From: Allodiplogaster sudhausi
Lineage: Eukaryota > Nematoda > Chromadorea > Rhabditida > Diplogasteridae
DNA length: 64,000 nt
Assembly (NCBI GenBank): GCA_945643635.1
Contig: CALZFC010000248.1
Coordinates: 2,060,001 to 2,124,000 of the forward strand
Reading direction: 5' to 3'
Under the pieces are notes generated by a model that saw only the letters and a list, made by a program, of their open reading frames with translations, made no database searches and was not told the origin of the DNA. Below, piece after piece: positions 33,891 to 47,307 of this stretch. Within the stretch, counting starts at the first letter, position 1. Every line of letters starts with the position of its first letter. The position numbers and the translations under genes are program-made.

Positions 33891-34165
33891 CCGCCATTTT
33901 CTCTCACTCTCTCCTCCATCACACTTGAAAAATTACATTTTCCCCATTCTCCCTTCTTTCTCTCCTTTCTCTCTCTCTCTATCACTATCTGCTCCTTTGT
34001 TTAACAACAAAAATGCATTGGTGGTTCCCGCCCTTCTACAACTAGAAATAACGCTTCTTAAGATTAGACAGGTTACTACAAAGAAATGTTGTATGTACAT
34101 AGACAAGAATTCAAAAATGCAGACGAGTTAACGATTTGAAGAGAAATGCTGTTCCGTGCGAAATC

Positions 34166-37100
34166 TCACGGCGAGCCATGGCCGTCACTCTCCGGCGGGA
34201 ATATGAACTTGGGCCGCGATGGAAGCGACGCCGATAGTTTTGGATCCGGAATCGACTCCGGAATCGGTGTTGGAGGTGTAACTACAGCTTCTGGAATGGA
34301 GAAGAGAGCAGTCGGAAGGGAGACCGAAGCGGGTCGAGTGGGAGGCGCCAGGGAAGACTTGGAGCCGACTCCCAGAGGTGTCGGAGAAGGAGTCGATAAA
34401 GATTTCAACTCCGCCTCCTCTTCCTCGTTCATCTTGAACTCCAGTCGTGTCGGCGGTTCAGTCGGCCACGGCGTCGACGGCGCGTCCGCGTACAGCGACG
34501 AGAATTTGTAGGAGGGAGAGGCTGCAAATTAATTGTATATAATTCATCAGTAAATATGTATGTTTGTAAACTTCTCAACTTTACAGTAATACAGCCAATT
34601 GTTTAAAGAGGCCCTCTTATCCGCCCACGATTTCGTTTTTTTTTACCTCTCAATCTCTCGCTCTCTCTGTCTCCCTCTCTCTCTCGCTCTCCGCTAACTC
34701 GGTTCCGAATCCTGTCTCGCTCTCTGCACGATCCTGGACACCGAAGGCGATGAGGGTTGTGCAGCGACGGAGACAGTCCGTCGTTTGCTGAGCGAGGCGC
34801 GTGGCGTGCAAATCGGGGACGCGCCGCTTCTGCCCACTTTCCGGGCGGGCTTCCTCGAACTCTTCCGCCGCACAACCGTGCTCGCCGTCATCTGCGAGGA
34901 GGTTACATATGTAATTGGAAAATAGCTTAGAGGAGCCAAAAATTCAATCCTGAATTCTCGTCTTTTGCCTGAATCAACGGCGAGAGAGCATGTGATTTAG
35001 AGAGACGCGACTATAACGGTCAAATAGATGAAAATTGATTACGGTAGAGTTTAGTGCTTCATTAACAATCTCAAATGCTCTCTCCTTTCTTTGACGATAT
35101 TGAATATCTTTATCACAACTCCTTTTCTATCCGTTCGGGTATTAAAATCAATTTAAATTAAATTAAATTGAAGCAAAAGCATACTGGTTCAGAGCGAAGA
35201 GTGCTGTCCGCCCTTCTCTTGTCCAACTCACGCAAGTCTATTTTCAGTTCAATCTAAAAGGAAAAAATTAAGAAATTAGATTTCCAATTTTCCTTTTTTT
35301 CACACTGAGTATTCCTAAACGGAAATTCCTTTTAAATAATACATATTTAAAAAAAAAAGCCCTGACTACGCTGCTTGCCGCGCTGCTTCCTCCTTCAGAG
35401 ATCGTCTCCAGATTCTCTGCCCGACCATTACCGTGCAGCATATTCTCGTAAAATCTGAAAGGAAAGAAGTTTGTTCCAATTTGTTGAAAAACACGTAAGT
35501 AATTCTTCTTGAGTAATGTATAGAAATATTAATTGGGCCACTTTATTCTTGGGCAAACTTGGCTGGTTATAGAAGCAAAAACGATATCCTGTGCCAAACC
35601 TTCGCATAAACAGTGAACGGCCGTCGACCGGTTCCGTATCATCCTGTAATATCTATTTTATTTTAAAAAATTTTTTGGATCAAAATATTTTTTTTTGTGC
35701 ATTTTCCTATTAGATGAGACAAAATTAATTAGACTGTGCTATCAGACTCCGACTCTCTCCGATTGCCCACTCTCTCTCTCTCTTTCTCTCTCATTTTCTC
35801 TCTCTCTCTTTCTTTCTCTCTCGTCTCATGCCTGGCTGACGCTCCGAATCGGCGAGTCGAGCGACTGCGTCGGACGCACTTTGCTGGGCTTTCTGATGAC
35901 GTCCATCTGGTGACCGATGTATCTGCATTACAAATACATAAACTCTCTCTTCTCTCTCTCTTTGTTCTCTCTGCTTTATTCCTCTTCTCTCTTCTCTCTC
36001 TCACACACACTCTCTCTATCTCTCTTCCTTCGCTCTTTCTTTCTCTCTCCCTCTCTCGCTCTCTCTCTCTCTTTATTCACCTCTTGACACGGTCGCCGAC
36101 AGAGAGCTTTGGCTGCGGTGGATGCACAAATGAGTTGGCCGCGAGTTCGTGGAGGCGTATGGCGGAGAGCTCGCGGAACGACTTGACAGTCTCTTCCATC
36201 TCGCTTCTCTGCTCCTGCAAATCAAACCGGCTGTTACTAATAGAGAAACATAGAGTAGCATGTACATATTTTTCATGCATATTGTTTTCAAATAGCAAAA
36301 AGTAAATGAAATGTGTTTTGGCACACTTTTTAGTCGAAGATTTATATAATTAGAAATCTTTTAGATATGTATGTTAAAGTGTGAAAATATTTTGAGAATA
36401 TTCGTGATGATCATAAAAAGGAAGAAGTTGGATACTGGAGCAAAAGAAGAAGAAATAAATAAAATATGCCTCTTCTCGCCGCTTCTTCGCTGCGAGATGC
36501 TCACGACGCCTCTTCGATACCGTAATCCAAGTGACCTGGGAATCATTGATTGATATTATCGACTGATAATCATTACTTGCTTGGCGTAATACCGTTTTTT
36601 CTTAATCAAACCTTGGTTGCAAAGATGACCGCTTCGACGAGAGTGAAGACGCTCATGCCGAGGAACATGCCCATGTTACCACCCATGTCACCTGTTCGGC
36701 GGGAAATTCAAATTCAAATAGGCTAATGGTAAGGCATAAATGAGTCGACTAAACGTTGCGTCATAGATTTGATCCAATTCTTTCACTTTAGAGTAAACTA
36801 TCGGATAGAGAGAGTGATAAAAGGATATTAATTTTAACATAAATTTTATATCTATTCAAGACAATCTAGAGAAAGAATAATTGAATGACAAACTGATAAT
36901 TTCGGTGAGCGTCGTCGCTTGGACCTGTCGATATTCAGTGTAAGTGAGATCGCGGAAGTAGACGTTGATAGTCAGAAAGTTGCTTCTGAAAAAAGTAATG
37001 TATTTTCATTTGGATTAATTAGTTTTGGGTGATTTTCCGCCTTTAATCTCTGATTTTTGCTTCCACGTCATCTATAAAATATATAAAGTTCTCCATTTTC

Positions 37101-38307
37101 ACGTTTGATCTCTTATCGTGAAGTGTTCACTGAGTTAAAATGAACAGTGAATGCGCACCATTGTGTTTTATTTTTAGATATTGAATGTCTGTCCGTATAA
37201 CTCCCCTCCTCTCTCTCTCTCTCTCTCTCTGCATTTCTAAGCAAGGCCTAGAAAAGGAAGCTTCTTATCAAATGTGACAAGCCGATTAGCCCACTGTCAA
37301 CCTTAACCTTTTTCAGCGATTTTGACTGGCTCTTACATTGTGCATAATCTCAATAAAGGTGGTCTAATCTCTCTAAAAGAGTATGCATAAAGAACGACTG
37401 TGTATGCCTGTGTCTCGCCCATTCTGATGTCACGTGAGGAGGTACATTCTCACGAATGAGAGCTCTAGAGCACATTGGTTCATGATATTGTTTTCTTTTT
37501 ATCTTAAAAGGTTGATTATAATTGTTTTGAACTAAGAAAATAATCTATCAATCAGTAACCTGATGTGCGGCATCGTCCAGTTTTGGTTGTGTGCGTTGAG
37601 CCATTTTAGTGCGCCGGCCGAGAATCCACGAGCATAGGAATTGTATGAGATGTACTCACGACGATTGCACTCCACGGCACACTCACGACACTCAGGCCAG
37701 CGGAACTCTTCGTTCGTCTCTGGAGAAAGAGAGAAAGAGAGAGAGATTGAGAAAGAATTGAAGCAAACTAGTGAGAGAGAAATGAGAGCAGAGAGAAACA
37801 GAAAGAAGTGAGTGATAAGAGAGAGAGAAAGTGAGAGGCAATCGAGAGAGAGAGGTGCAAGGAAAGAGAGTAAGAAGAAAGAGAGAAGAGCGAGAGAAAG
37901 ATCTTCAGACCATTCAGGTTCTGGACAAGATTGTTCTGCATGCAGAGAAAAGTCTCAAGCGGCGTGCATGAGCGATATTCTGCAAAGAAAGTGTCTCATT
38001 AGCAAAGGTATAGATTATTCTTTGTATACATAATTGATTTTACAAACAAAAGAAAAAATATCTAAACAAGCTCATCTTTGGTAACTCAAACCTCCGTCAA
38101 TATTGAAGACAAAAGGACTGCACTTGCATTTGTCGTGGAAGAATCTTAAAAGAGGTCGTCTTATTCTTTCGTCAGTCTTACACTCAAATTAGCTTATCGT
38201 ATGCATAGCACGTTTTTGTTTATGTATCTCCATGTTTACTTTGGGAAATAAGAGAGAGAGGTTTTATAAGGGAAACCGCGAGAAAGAGAGAGAGAAAGAG
38301 AGAGAGA

Positions 38308-38339
<32 letters not shown>

Positions 38340-38367
38340 AAAAGAGAGAGAGCGAAAGAGAGAGAGA

Positions 38368-38409
<42 letters not shown>

Positions 38410-39497
38410 CCAATACCTTGCTTTGCATTTTGTGTGGCAGTTGGCGGCTGAGTACTTGAGATGCGAAGAGGGGCCTTCGTAGCCCTCGGGCCATGTCGAC
38501 GTGCAGTTGCCCCATTCCTCGCGGGTCAGCAGGGCGAACTTGAGAGAAGACAAAGAGATCATACAATCGATGATAATTATTTGTACTAAAAAATAAGATT
38601 CACAAAATAAAGCATAAAAGCAAGATGAATAATCTCTAAAAATCAGTTAAAGAAATGTGTAAATCCTTTTTTGATACAGAATTGAAATTGTAATAATATG
38701 AGATCGATAAAGTAAAAAATAAAAGAAACAGACGTATTGCGTCATGAGCGCGGCGTACAGATGATCGCCTGGCGACACGCTGATTGCCTTTATTATTATC
38801 ATGATTATTGTTATTACTATAAATTATTTTAATATTAGTATTTCGAATATATATACTTTTTATTTTATTCAAGTAATTGTCTTATTTTTTAATGTTTTTT
38901 TTTCATAAAGTCTAAAAAAATAAAGTACCTGCGAGAACTCGAAGGTCACCGACTCGGGCTCGTGGACGAAGAAGCGAAATCCGTTCTCAAGCGTGTTCGC
39001 AAAGACCGGCTGCGTTTCATCTAAAAAAAGCTATTGGTTTTTTTTTGTTGTGACGATTTTTTGATTTATTGAATTCGCTGCTGATTTATACAGAAATTTC
39101 ATTTAAAATCAGTAAGATACTTACCATTAGTTATTGAAGATTAAAGGCACAAAAAGGAACTATTATCGGAATACAATGAAATTACAAACTCTCGGCGCCA
39201 TCGAATTGCTCTTCAAGATGCGTGTCCAGTACGATTTGCATACTGCAAGGAAGATTCGTAATGGATTATCAGTAAATCCTTCAATTTTAGCAGCTTATTT
39301 TACAATTTACAATCGATTTATTGATTTAACAAATCGTTCAATAATGTGAGGTCCGAGAGGAAAAAAACTAACCCACTGTTGACGCCCGCCTGGGTTTGTC
39401 TCTTCATCCACTCGTACTGCGACGCTTGAAGATTCAGCATGTGACATCGACCGAGAGACGTCAGCACAGGCTTGGAGTAGCTGGAGGAGAGAGAAAC

Positions 39498-39530
<33 letters not shown>

Positions 39531-42500
39531 GAGAGAAAGACAGAAGGTAGAGAGAGAAAGTAATAGGGCAGAGGCAGAGGCAGGGGAAAGAGAGATACAT
39601 AGGAGATAGAGAGAGAGGGAGAGAGAGAGAGATAGAGAGAGAGAATAGATAAATAAAAGAGTAACAAACTTGCAGCAATCGAATTGACGACCCGCAAAAG
39701 TGCATAGCTTCATGACGTCTTGACAGGAAAAACTTAATTTGAATGTGTCAGTATTACGATAGCTTCTGCATAAGAACAATACAATAATGACGAAAATCAC
39801 TTTCAAATAAAAAATAATAAGCTATTTTTATTTTTTTTAAACAACAACAGCAAAAAATCACCCGGCGTGAAAGTAAAAGTCGTTAATGGTAAACTGCGGA
39901 TGCTTGCTCATGTAGGCGATGAGCGCCTCTTCGTCCTCGAGCAGACTCGGCTCACTTGCGTGGCCGTACAGCACCTGGAAGGGGGGGGCGTTCGATAGCC
40001 CTCAGACGGAATTAAGACTGTCTCGGCAGGTCTATAGGATACTCTTGTTGGGTGGTAATATCACCCCTCCCTCCCCTCCCCGCTGAAAGGTCTACAGTAT
40101 CCTGCCTGGTGAAACACTTTTGCATTCCATTCTGAGTGAGGTACATTCAGAGGTGCACGAGGCCCGGGCCAGCCCGGCCGGCCGAAATTTCCAAGGCCCT
40201 CTAGGGCCGGGCCGGGCCCAACCTTGGGCCCGGCCCTGAGCCCTATTGGGCCCGATTTTCTAAAATTTGCAAACGAACATGCTTATGACGGAGCGAATTC
40301 TTATTGCTCATGCATAATATTGTAGTTCGGGAGATGTATTCCTCTTCAGAATGAAATAAATGAGAAGCCTTGTGAACAGCAAGCTAGAGGAAAAACATTT
40401 TCGCTAAGAAAATTACGAATTAGAAATTGGAATCAGACGTATTAAAAAATCGGGCCGGAGCGGGCCGGGCCCAAAATTCAAATGCCCGAAAACTGCGGGC
40501 CGGGTGGAGAATTTGAGCCCGAAGGGCCGGGTCGGCCAAAAAAATTTGGGCCAATGTGCACCTCTGGGTACATTGCGTGAAATCGAAGAGTATATCAAGA
40601 AGTTTATGTAAGAAAACTTATTCCAATACCGCGCCTCTTTCCAGATAATAATAGAAAATTATTTTATTAATCTGGCTTATAAATTTCGGGAATATGAATT
40701 TAAAATTTTAAAAAAATCTATACATCCTGTCCGTCTACAACAGAATGACAATGCAAAAGGAACAAACCTGCACATCCGCGTTTGCCTGCATTATGTAGCG
40801 CAAAAGCCGTTCGGAAAAGTCGCCAGTCTCGTTTAATTCTCAATGTTTTATTTTTATATTTGTGATTTTTTTTTAACGTTTTTTATTGTTACACAATTAA
40901 ACGGATATGTATGTATATATACATATACATAAAATAGCCTTTATAAGATGAATCATCGTACTGACTGCTTATAAATGATCTTCGGACAGGATTAAAGCTG
41001 CATATTGTGACTTTGGGAAATAGTAGACCTTGCTCTGACATTAGAAAGGATACCTAAAACAATAAAACATTATTGAATTAAAAGCATTTTAAAAAAGAAG
41101 ATTTTTTAATTCTTTAAAATAGTTCATTTTAAATAACTTCTTCATAATGAATAGTATTACCTGAGAAACGGTTGGTCTCGCAGCAAAGATGAGCAGGAGT
41201 GATATGATCTGCCATATTAAAACGCAAGTTGCGATGAACATTAGCATCTGAATATTTTCGGTAGATCGATTTGAGTCAACAAACTGAAGTTGGATAGTTA
41301 CCCCCCACAGGCATGCGGTGCATCCTCGACTCTTGTAAACACGAAGAGGCCCATGCAGTGACGTCATCCCTCAATTTAAAAGGCACGAAAATCCTTTCTC
41401 TTCTGGATCGCCGGTAAAGACACATTTAAAAGTAATTTATGAAAAAAATTTCTGCTCATGAGCTCTGCATTCATAAAAATTTTGACACAAAGGTCGATTG
41501 ATTTCTAGTCGTTACATTGTGTAGCTTTTCAAGTGACTCACCGACGAAATGTTGCATCTCGCGATCCAGCGAGTTGATGCCTTCCGTTCGACGGATGCGT
41601 TTCAGCTGCGAGACTGGCACTTCGATGATCATCTGAAGACACAGAGAGAGAGAGAGTTAGAGAGAGAAAGAGAGAGCGAGAGAGAGGCAAAAACGAAGAG
41701 AGAGAGAAAGAGCTAGAGAGAGAGAGAGCGGGAGAGAGAGAGAGAGAGAGAGAAAGAGCTAGGAGGGAGAGAGAGAGAGAGAAAGCAATATAACTACATT
41801 ACTAAAAGCTTAATCAAAATCCAAAGTTGTGGATATTTTATTACGTTTTTGCGTTTAAAAAACACACACAATTGAGTACCGTCATTACCTGTGACGCTCG
41901 CTTGCCAAGGCGTCTCGCCTCCTCTGGTAGTGGAAGAGCCCAGCTGGAAAGAAGAGAATTGTGCCAAGATGCATTGAAAGCCGGACAGCAGATAGTCATT
42001 TCTATAGCGTTATTCTTCACTAAAACAAAGTCTTTTTCTGGAAGGCATTTGGCGTGAATACATATATACATACATGTATGTATGTATTCACGACAAAACT
42101 TTCTAATGGGCTGGCTCTGTCCGACAAGTGATGCCGGCAGGGCCAACATCCTACGTCCCGGGCCGGCCAGTCGGGGCTGATTTTGGAAGGTCGGATAGTA
42201 TGGGCCCTATGCAACGAAACTCTCAATAGATGGTGCGGCATTTGAATAAATGTTATATTTTATAGTGGCGTAGAAATACTTTCATTTTTCAATGCAAATA
42301 TCTCTTAACAGGATTTAAGTGTATTTGAGTTGTTTGAAATAATTTCAATTTAAATGTATTTGAGTTGTTCGAAATAATTTCCTGTTTTAATACTTTTGTT
42401 AAAATTTAAATATTCAAAGTTGAAAAGCCGGCCGGGACCCAAAATTTCAGAACCAGCTGTCACCTTTGCTCGCGACCTCAACTCTAAAATATTTACATAT

Positions 42501-43549
42501 ACTTATATGTATTGGCGTGTTATTCTTTTCCTTGTGCGTGAGAGTATTGTACGGTATTCTGTGCGATTGCCGCACTAACACTGTTCAAATATGAGAATAC
42601 TCTTCCTGGGTGCTACTGCACCATTCCACTGCCTTTTGAGAACGTTCGCTTGACTTTCTAAGAACAGCCGGAAAGTATATGTATATAATAGGCATTGTTC
42701 CCTTAGATGGCGAAGGCGAAATTCAGTATTTGCTTGTTCTTTTTATAGGAAGGAAAGTGTTGATCATGCAAGAGTGAGAGAGGCATGAGAGTGAGAAGAG
42801 AGAGAGAGAGAGAGGGTGAGAGGGTGAGAGAGAACAGAGAGAAGAGAGAGAGAAAGAAAATAAGAGAGAGAAAGAAAATAAGAGAGAGAAAGAAAATAAG
42901 AGCGAGAGAACGGTAACGGTGTCAACAAGACTGAAAATGTCTACTAAGCGTCCGCCGACGCTACCACTGTTGGATTGTCTTGTTATGACGGCCAGCGAAT
43001 ATTCTACTCTTTCCTCTGTGCTGTAAATTGGAATTTTGAGAAACGTCATGCCAAGTGGCATTGCAGACATTTAACAAGGTAGAGAAAGAGAGAAAGAGAG
43101 AAAAATAAAAAGGAGAAAACATAGAGAGGGAATCAACGCACGAGACTGACCGAGAGTGAGAGTGACATAGGCTTAAGCTATTGAAGCATCACAATTTTAA
43201 CCATGCAAAAAGTATTATAATGGGGAGATACGCTTGAAATAAAGCAAATCCCACCTAATGGGGTGCGCTTTTCAACATTATCTTTCTGTTTCCATTCACT
43301 TTCTTTCTCTATCTTTGCACATTCCGCTGTCTCTCTCGGACCTTTAAACCTCTTTTGTTCTGTAACCGTTTTCTTAGAATAAGGATTTGCTAACGGATTA
43401 ATGTTGATCACCCCTGGATCACCCCCCCCCCCTAGAGAAGAGATAAAGCGCTCTTTTCTGTAGGTCATGTAAGCCGTCTGTCTCCCTTGTAGGCTGATCA
43501 AATTCGCCTGCACAAAACTGCCAGCAATAGTGCTTACCGACATACCAAG

Positions 43550-43592
<43 letters not shown>

Positions 43593-44520
43593 TGTGTGAG
43601 TGAGAGAGACAGCGAACGAGAGAGAGAGAGAGAGAGTAAATGGGAGGAGAGGCGAGGCAGAGTGAAATGGGTGGAAAAGACTCTGAGAGAGCTCAGAGAG
43701 AGAGAGAGAGACAGAGAGAGAGAGAATTTAAGAGCAAGAAAATGATCAGGAGGCGAAACCGGATGCATAACATAAAAAGTAGCAGATTAAGCGATTCACC
43801 AGAAATGAAACTTTTTCTGGCCATAAAGTATCGTTTTAAAAGCTGAAGAGAAAGCGGATCTTGCGCGTCGAATCAGTGCGTACAGCATAAAGTCAATGAT
43901 AGAAAAGAATTATTACACCGACGTATATAGAAAATATAATTGATTTTTATTTTTATTGGGTAAAAAAAATGCGAACATGCACGCATTATATGGACAGCAA
44001 GCAGTTCTGAAACTGCCACTAAAAAAGCAAATATCTACCTCTCTCCGTCTTCCTAATTTTATCACACAATCGCCAGAGGCGGATGATGATATGAAGGCAG
44101 GAAGAGGTGAAAAAGAAAGTGTCTATTTTGGAGAGTGTCCACATTCCGTCAAATGATCGCAGGAGCAACAAACAGGGTGCATCCTTGCATTAATCACATT
44201 GTTCGCTATGCTGGGTGCAGTTGCACTTGGAATTTGTTGTCCGCACAAAGATTAGCCATGGTTCGGGTAGTTATAGTCAGTACATGTATAGTCAATTATC
44301 TTTTATAGAATAGTATGTACATATTGATTGATCTGAAGTGAATCAATGTAAAGTAATATAGAGTATAATACCTGGCCCGTTTCTGCGGCGGCGGCGGCCG
44401 GGGCGCGGGTCCTGGCGGCGGAGAAATCGCATGGAATTCAAGTGGCGTCGCCGTCTCAGCGCTGTCTTCCGAAGAGTCGTCTACATTCGTGAAGGAGAGA
44501 TGCGGCAGAGAGGAAGACAT
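34166..44520 (-). CDS. DEG/ENaC family amiloride-sensitive-type cation channel subunit
   Basis: About 26 minus-strand exons. The start is at 44520 (MSSSLPHLSFTNVDD, Pro-rich). The cytoplasmic N-terminus is SLHGPLRVYKSRGC (41365-41302), TM1 is LMFIATCVLIWQIISLLLI (41247-41162), and the post-TM1 motif LFPKVTICSFNPVRRS is at about 41042-40983. The Cys-rich ectodomain includes SCQDVMKLCTFAGRQFDCC, LGRCHMLN, GFRFFVHEPES, VSPGDHLYAAL, EEWGNCTSTWP, KYSAANCHTKCKARYW, CKCSPFVF and ECRECAVECNRREY. TM2 is MGGNMGMFLGMSVFTLVEA (36691-36611) with the GxS pore motif (G-M-S). A long cytoplasmic tail follows; exons to the TGA at 34166 (KSLSTPSPTPLGVG) join it only if the TGA near 35829 is skipped by splicing. 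The family forms trimeric Na+-selective channels gated by touch, acid or peptides. Confidence 0.9.
35767..36074 (+). repeat. (CT)n tracts in the 3' introns of the channel gene
   Basis: Two interrupted CT blocks (about 35767-35822 and 35943-36074). They are GA on the transcribed strand, unlike most other tracts in this gene. Confidence 0.85.
38281..38406 (+). repeat. (GA)n tract in channel intron
   Basis: Long GA/GAAA repeat directly after the exon encoding KYSAANCHTKCKARYW. It is a CT tract on the coding strand, and the same junction is preserved in the pseudogene at 33.3 kb. Confidence 0.9.
39482..39650 (+). repeat. (GA)n tract in channel intron
   Basis: Interrupted GA repeat filling most of the intron between the exons near 39667-39718 and 39375-39478. 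Confidence 0.85.
40148..40566. mobile_element. hAT-like MITE with intact 8-bp target duplication
   Basis: The ends are CAGAGGTGCAC and GTGCACCTCTG, a perfect inverted pair. They are flanked by a perfect direct repeat GGTACATT (40140-40147 and 40567-40574). Eight-base target duplications and CAGAGG-type ends are typical of hAT elements. The ends continue into GGCCCGGGCC-rich subterminal repeats. The 419-bp interior has no transposase. It sits in a channel-gene intron, in a region with no exon. Confidence 0.88.
41641..41785 (+). repeat. (GA)n tract in channel intron
   Basis: Interrupted GA repeat next to the acceptor of the exon at 41632-41543, so it forms a CT-rich tract before that acceptor on the coding strand. 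Confidence 0.85.
42100..42470. repeat. GGCCC-rich remnant, possibly a degraded hAT-like MITE
   Basis: CCGGGCCGGCC near 42160 and AAAGCCGGCCGGGACCC near 42424 face each other across an AT-rich middle, like the subterminal regions of the two better copies, but no matching CAGAGG ends were found. A direct repeat, AAATGTATTTGAGTTGTT-like, lies at about 42310-42380. Confidence 0.35.
42796..43730 (+). repeat. (GA)n tracts in the long first intron of the channel gene
   Basis: GA blocks at about 42796-42905 (with a repeated AGAGAGAAAGAAAATA unit) and 43553-43730. They lie between the first and second exons; no exon was recognised among them. Confidence 0.85.
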
Positions 44521-44529
44521 CCTCTTCTT

Positions 44530-45736
44530 CTGCCTCTCTTCTCTTCCTATTATCAGGATAAAGAAGATCGACGATACAGTATCTACAGCAAGGTTCGATT
44601 AAAGCTTACGTGACAAATAATAATGTAAAATAATAATAATAAAATGAACACAGAGCGTGCCGATATAAAATTACTATTCAAAAGAGCGAAAGTAAATTGA
44701 GCAAGCGGAAGCGCCATAAAATAGAGAGAGTGAGGAGGCGAATAAGTGAGAGATAAGGCGAGAGGTTCTTAAAATAACAGCAGCACACACAGGGAAATGC
44801 ATGTAATAAAAAATTCAAGACCAATTAATTATAAATTTAAATAGAAATAAAATGTAAAAGTTTAATTACATAAGTAATGATATTAAGTAAATACACGGGT
44901 AATTTAGCTAATTTAACTAATCCAGCGAAAGAAGTAATGATGATAAAATTCCTTTAGTGCTCTCGAAGAGTTTGACCAGCTTTGGAGTGCGGCTGATAAG
45001 AGAGAGGCAAGGAAATATGATGAACGATTAGAAATGAAGAATTTTTAGCCCCGGCTCGTTTTCTCTCTCTCCTCTCTCGCTCTCTCTCGCTCTCTCTCTC
45101 CTCTCTGCTCTCTCGCACTTCACTCTTTTTTCTCTTTCACTCGTTTACTTTCTTTCCTTCAAGCTCTCTTACTCTCTCCTCTCTCGTCCCTCTTCTTCTG
45201 TAGACTACAAAGCTGGCCCTGTTTTCCTACATGTCAACTCATTATTCTAGAACAAAGGAATGTTCGAGACTAGCGAACATTCGTTTTTCCCTTTTAATTT
45301 GAGGGTTCTCGTCAATGACAGACACCAAGGTCTAAGAATGATAAGATAATCAAAGAGCGTTCATCTGGAACGAACTTTTACTGTTCAACTGTGTGGATCA
45401 AGCAGAGATCTCATTATCTCATTATCACTTCTCCGTCGCATTTCTCATATATCTCACTCTTTCTCTTTTCCCTCCCTCACTCTCTCTCACTCTCTCTCTC
45501 TCTGCAAGCTCGCCCTCTCTTGAGCTCCTTGCGTGTATGTGTGTGGATAGTGAGGGTATGATGATCTGCAGGCTGGAGAAGAAGAAGCTGAAGGGGCGTC
45601 ATTCTTCATCCAAGGGAAGCTTTCCCCTATCCGCCCCAGGGTAAACAGAGGCGCAAGTGATAGCAATGACTCCCGGAAAGATATTCGCTTCTGCCTCCAG
45701 CTAGAGACACTCTGATCAGCGGGGGCGTAGTGAGTG

Positions 45737-45778
<42 letters not shown>

Positions 45779-47300
45779 TAAGAGAGTAAGACGGAGATAA
45801 AGTGAGCGTGAGCGATGGCTAAAGAGAGAGAGAGAGGGGTAAGAGAGAGATGGAAATTGAAAGTGAGCGGAAGATAAAGAGTCATAAGAATGTTACTGAC
45901 GTTTACCGGCAAGCGTTATGCACGTGAATTGGCCTTACGTACGATGGCTAAATGTAAGAATAATGAGCACTCTGTTATTCTATTTCTCTCTCTCTCTCTT
46001 TCTCTCACTCTTACATATGTTTCTCTCACCCTTGCTCTTTCCCTCTCTCTCTCCCACAGAAGCAAAGATACAACGGCTTACTGCATGCACACAAACATTT
46101 CGCTTCTTCTACTCATTCCTCTGAGAATGGCGCAAAAACATTCGTTGGACAGCATTGAATGAATGAATGAATACTTGAAAAGTAAATTCCTTAGGGTAAG
46201 ACAACGATAAAGAATACAAAAATAATCTAGCAGGTTCCCAGTCACCCAAATGCATCTGAATGTGTCTTCTGCCTCACTTCATTTATTTTTCGGAGCCAAT
46301 GGAAATAGTTGATACTGACAAAGATATCGTACGCGTATACACACATTCATACAAATGTATGTGAAAGTTATTCATTCATATTTCACATCGAATAATAGAG
46401 TTGTCAGTGTGGAAATACTTGGAAAAGAAAGCGAAAAGTTCACGAGTGATCAGAAAAAGGCATAAAACTAGAAAATCAGTGCAATTCCAACAGAAACAAA
46501 TGTTCAACAGAAATGTTAAACAGGAAGGAAGGTTCAACGTCACTCTCCAATAGTGAGCGTGCTCTCGACCTGCATAGAATGCATTAAAAGTTTTCCCAAC
46601 TTTTGGTGAGGGGCGGGGCCACCAGCTTATGGAGAGTGCCCATTTCTGGCAACAACCTCCGCCATTTGTAGTTATGGTTACTACATAAGTAGGGTGCATA
46701 CACATTCTCTGAAACTAGCATGCGAAAAAATTACAGCTTGATACCATCTCTTTCAATATCAGCGAATATGTAACAAAAGTTGTTTTCGAGAGTGATCTCA
46801 TTGATTTCTCGTCATTCCTATTGCTTCCGCATTCATTTTGCATAAACTTCTAAACTTCTAAAATACGCTTCCGTTGTCCATTCCATTCGTTTCCTCTCGC
46901 TCTCCAAATTATATCTCACTTGTTGCTCTTCTTTCGCTCCCACTTGTTCTTTTTAGAAATACAACTTAAATTTCCATCAAAATCAGGAATGTCGAAAATA
47001 AGACCAAACGGATCGTGCCCTTCAAATTGGGGTTCCGGCCCGGGCACGGCCTAGGGTAAAAATGTGAAGGCGAGCCCGACTGGCGCACGGCAGAAGAGTG
47101 AATGATCATCTTCTTCTTTTCCATGAATTATTTAGATAAATACAAATAGATTTAGATTATCTCCGAAACGGCATTCTTATCAGCCAATGCACCATTGATA
47201 TCCTTTTCATTATAAACACATAAAGTACTGCACTTGTAAATGTGAGAATTGATGAAGCTTCGGAATACAAGAAGAAGTTTCACTTCACCTCTCCTCACTC
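44530..47300. other. Intergenic DNA with CT/GA tracts, no supported gene
   Basis: CT tracts at about 45061-45115 and 45465-45505 and a pure GA run at about 45739-45776. A GGCCCGGGC-rich patch lies at about 47030-47060 but has no ends that define an element. Promoter elements of the minus-strand channel gene probably lie near 44.6 kb but were not identified. Confidence 0.5.
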
Positions 47301-47307
47301 ACGAAGT

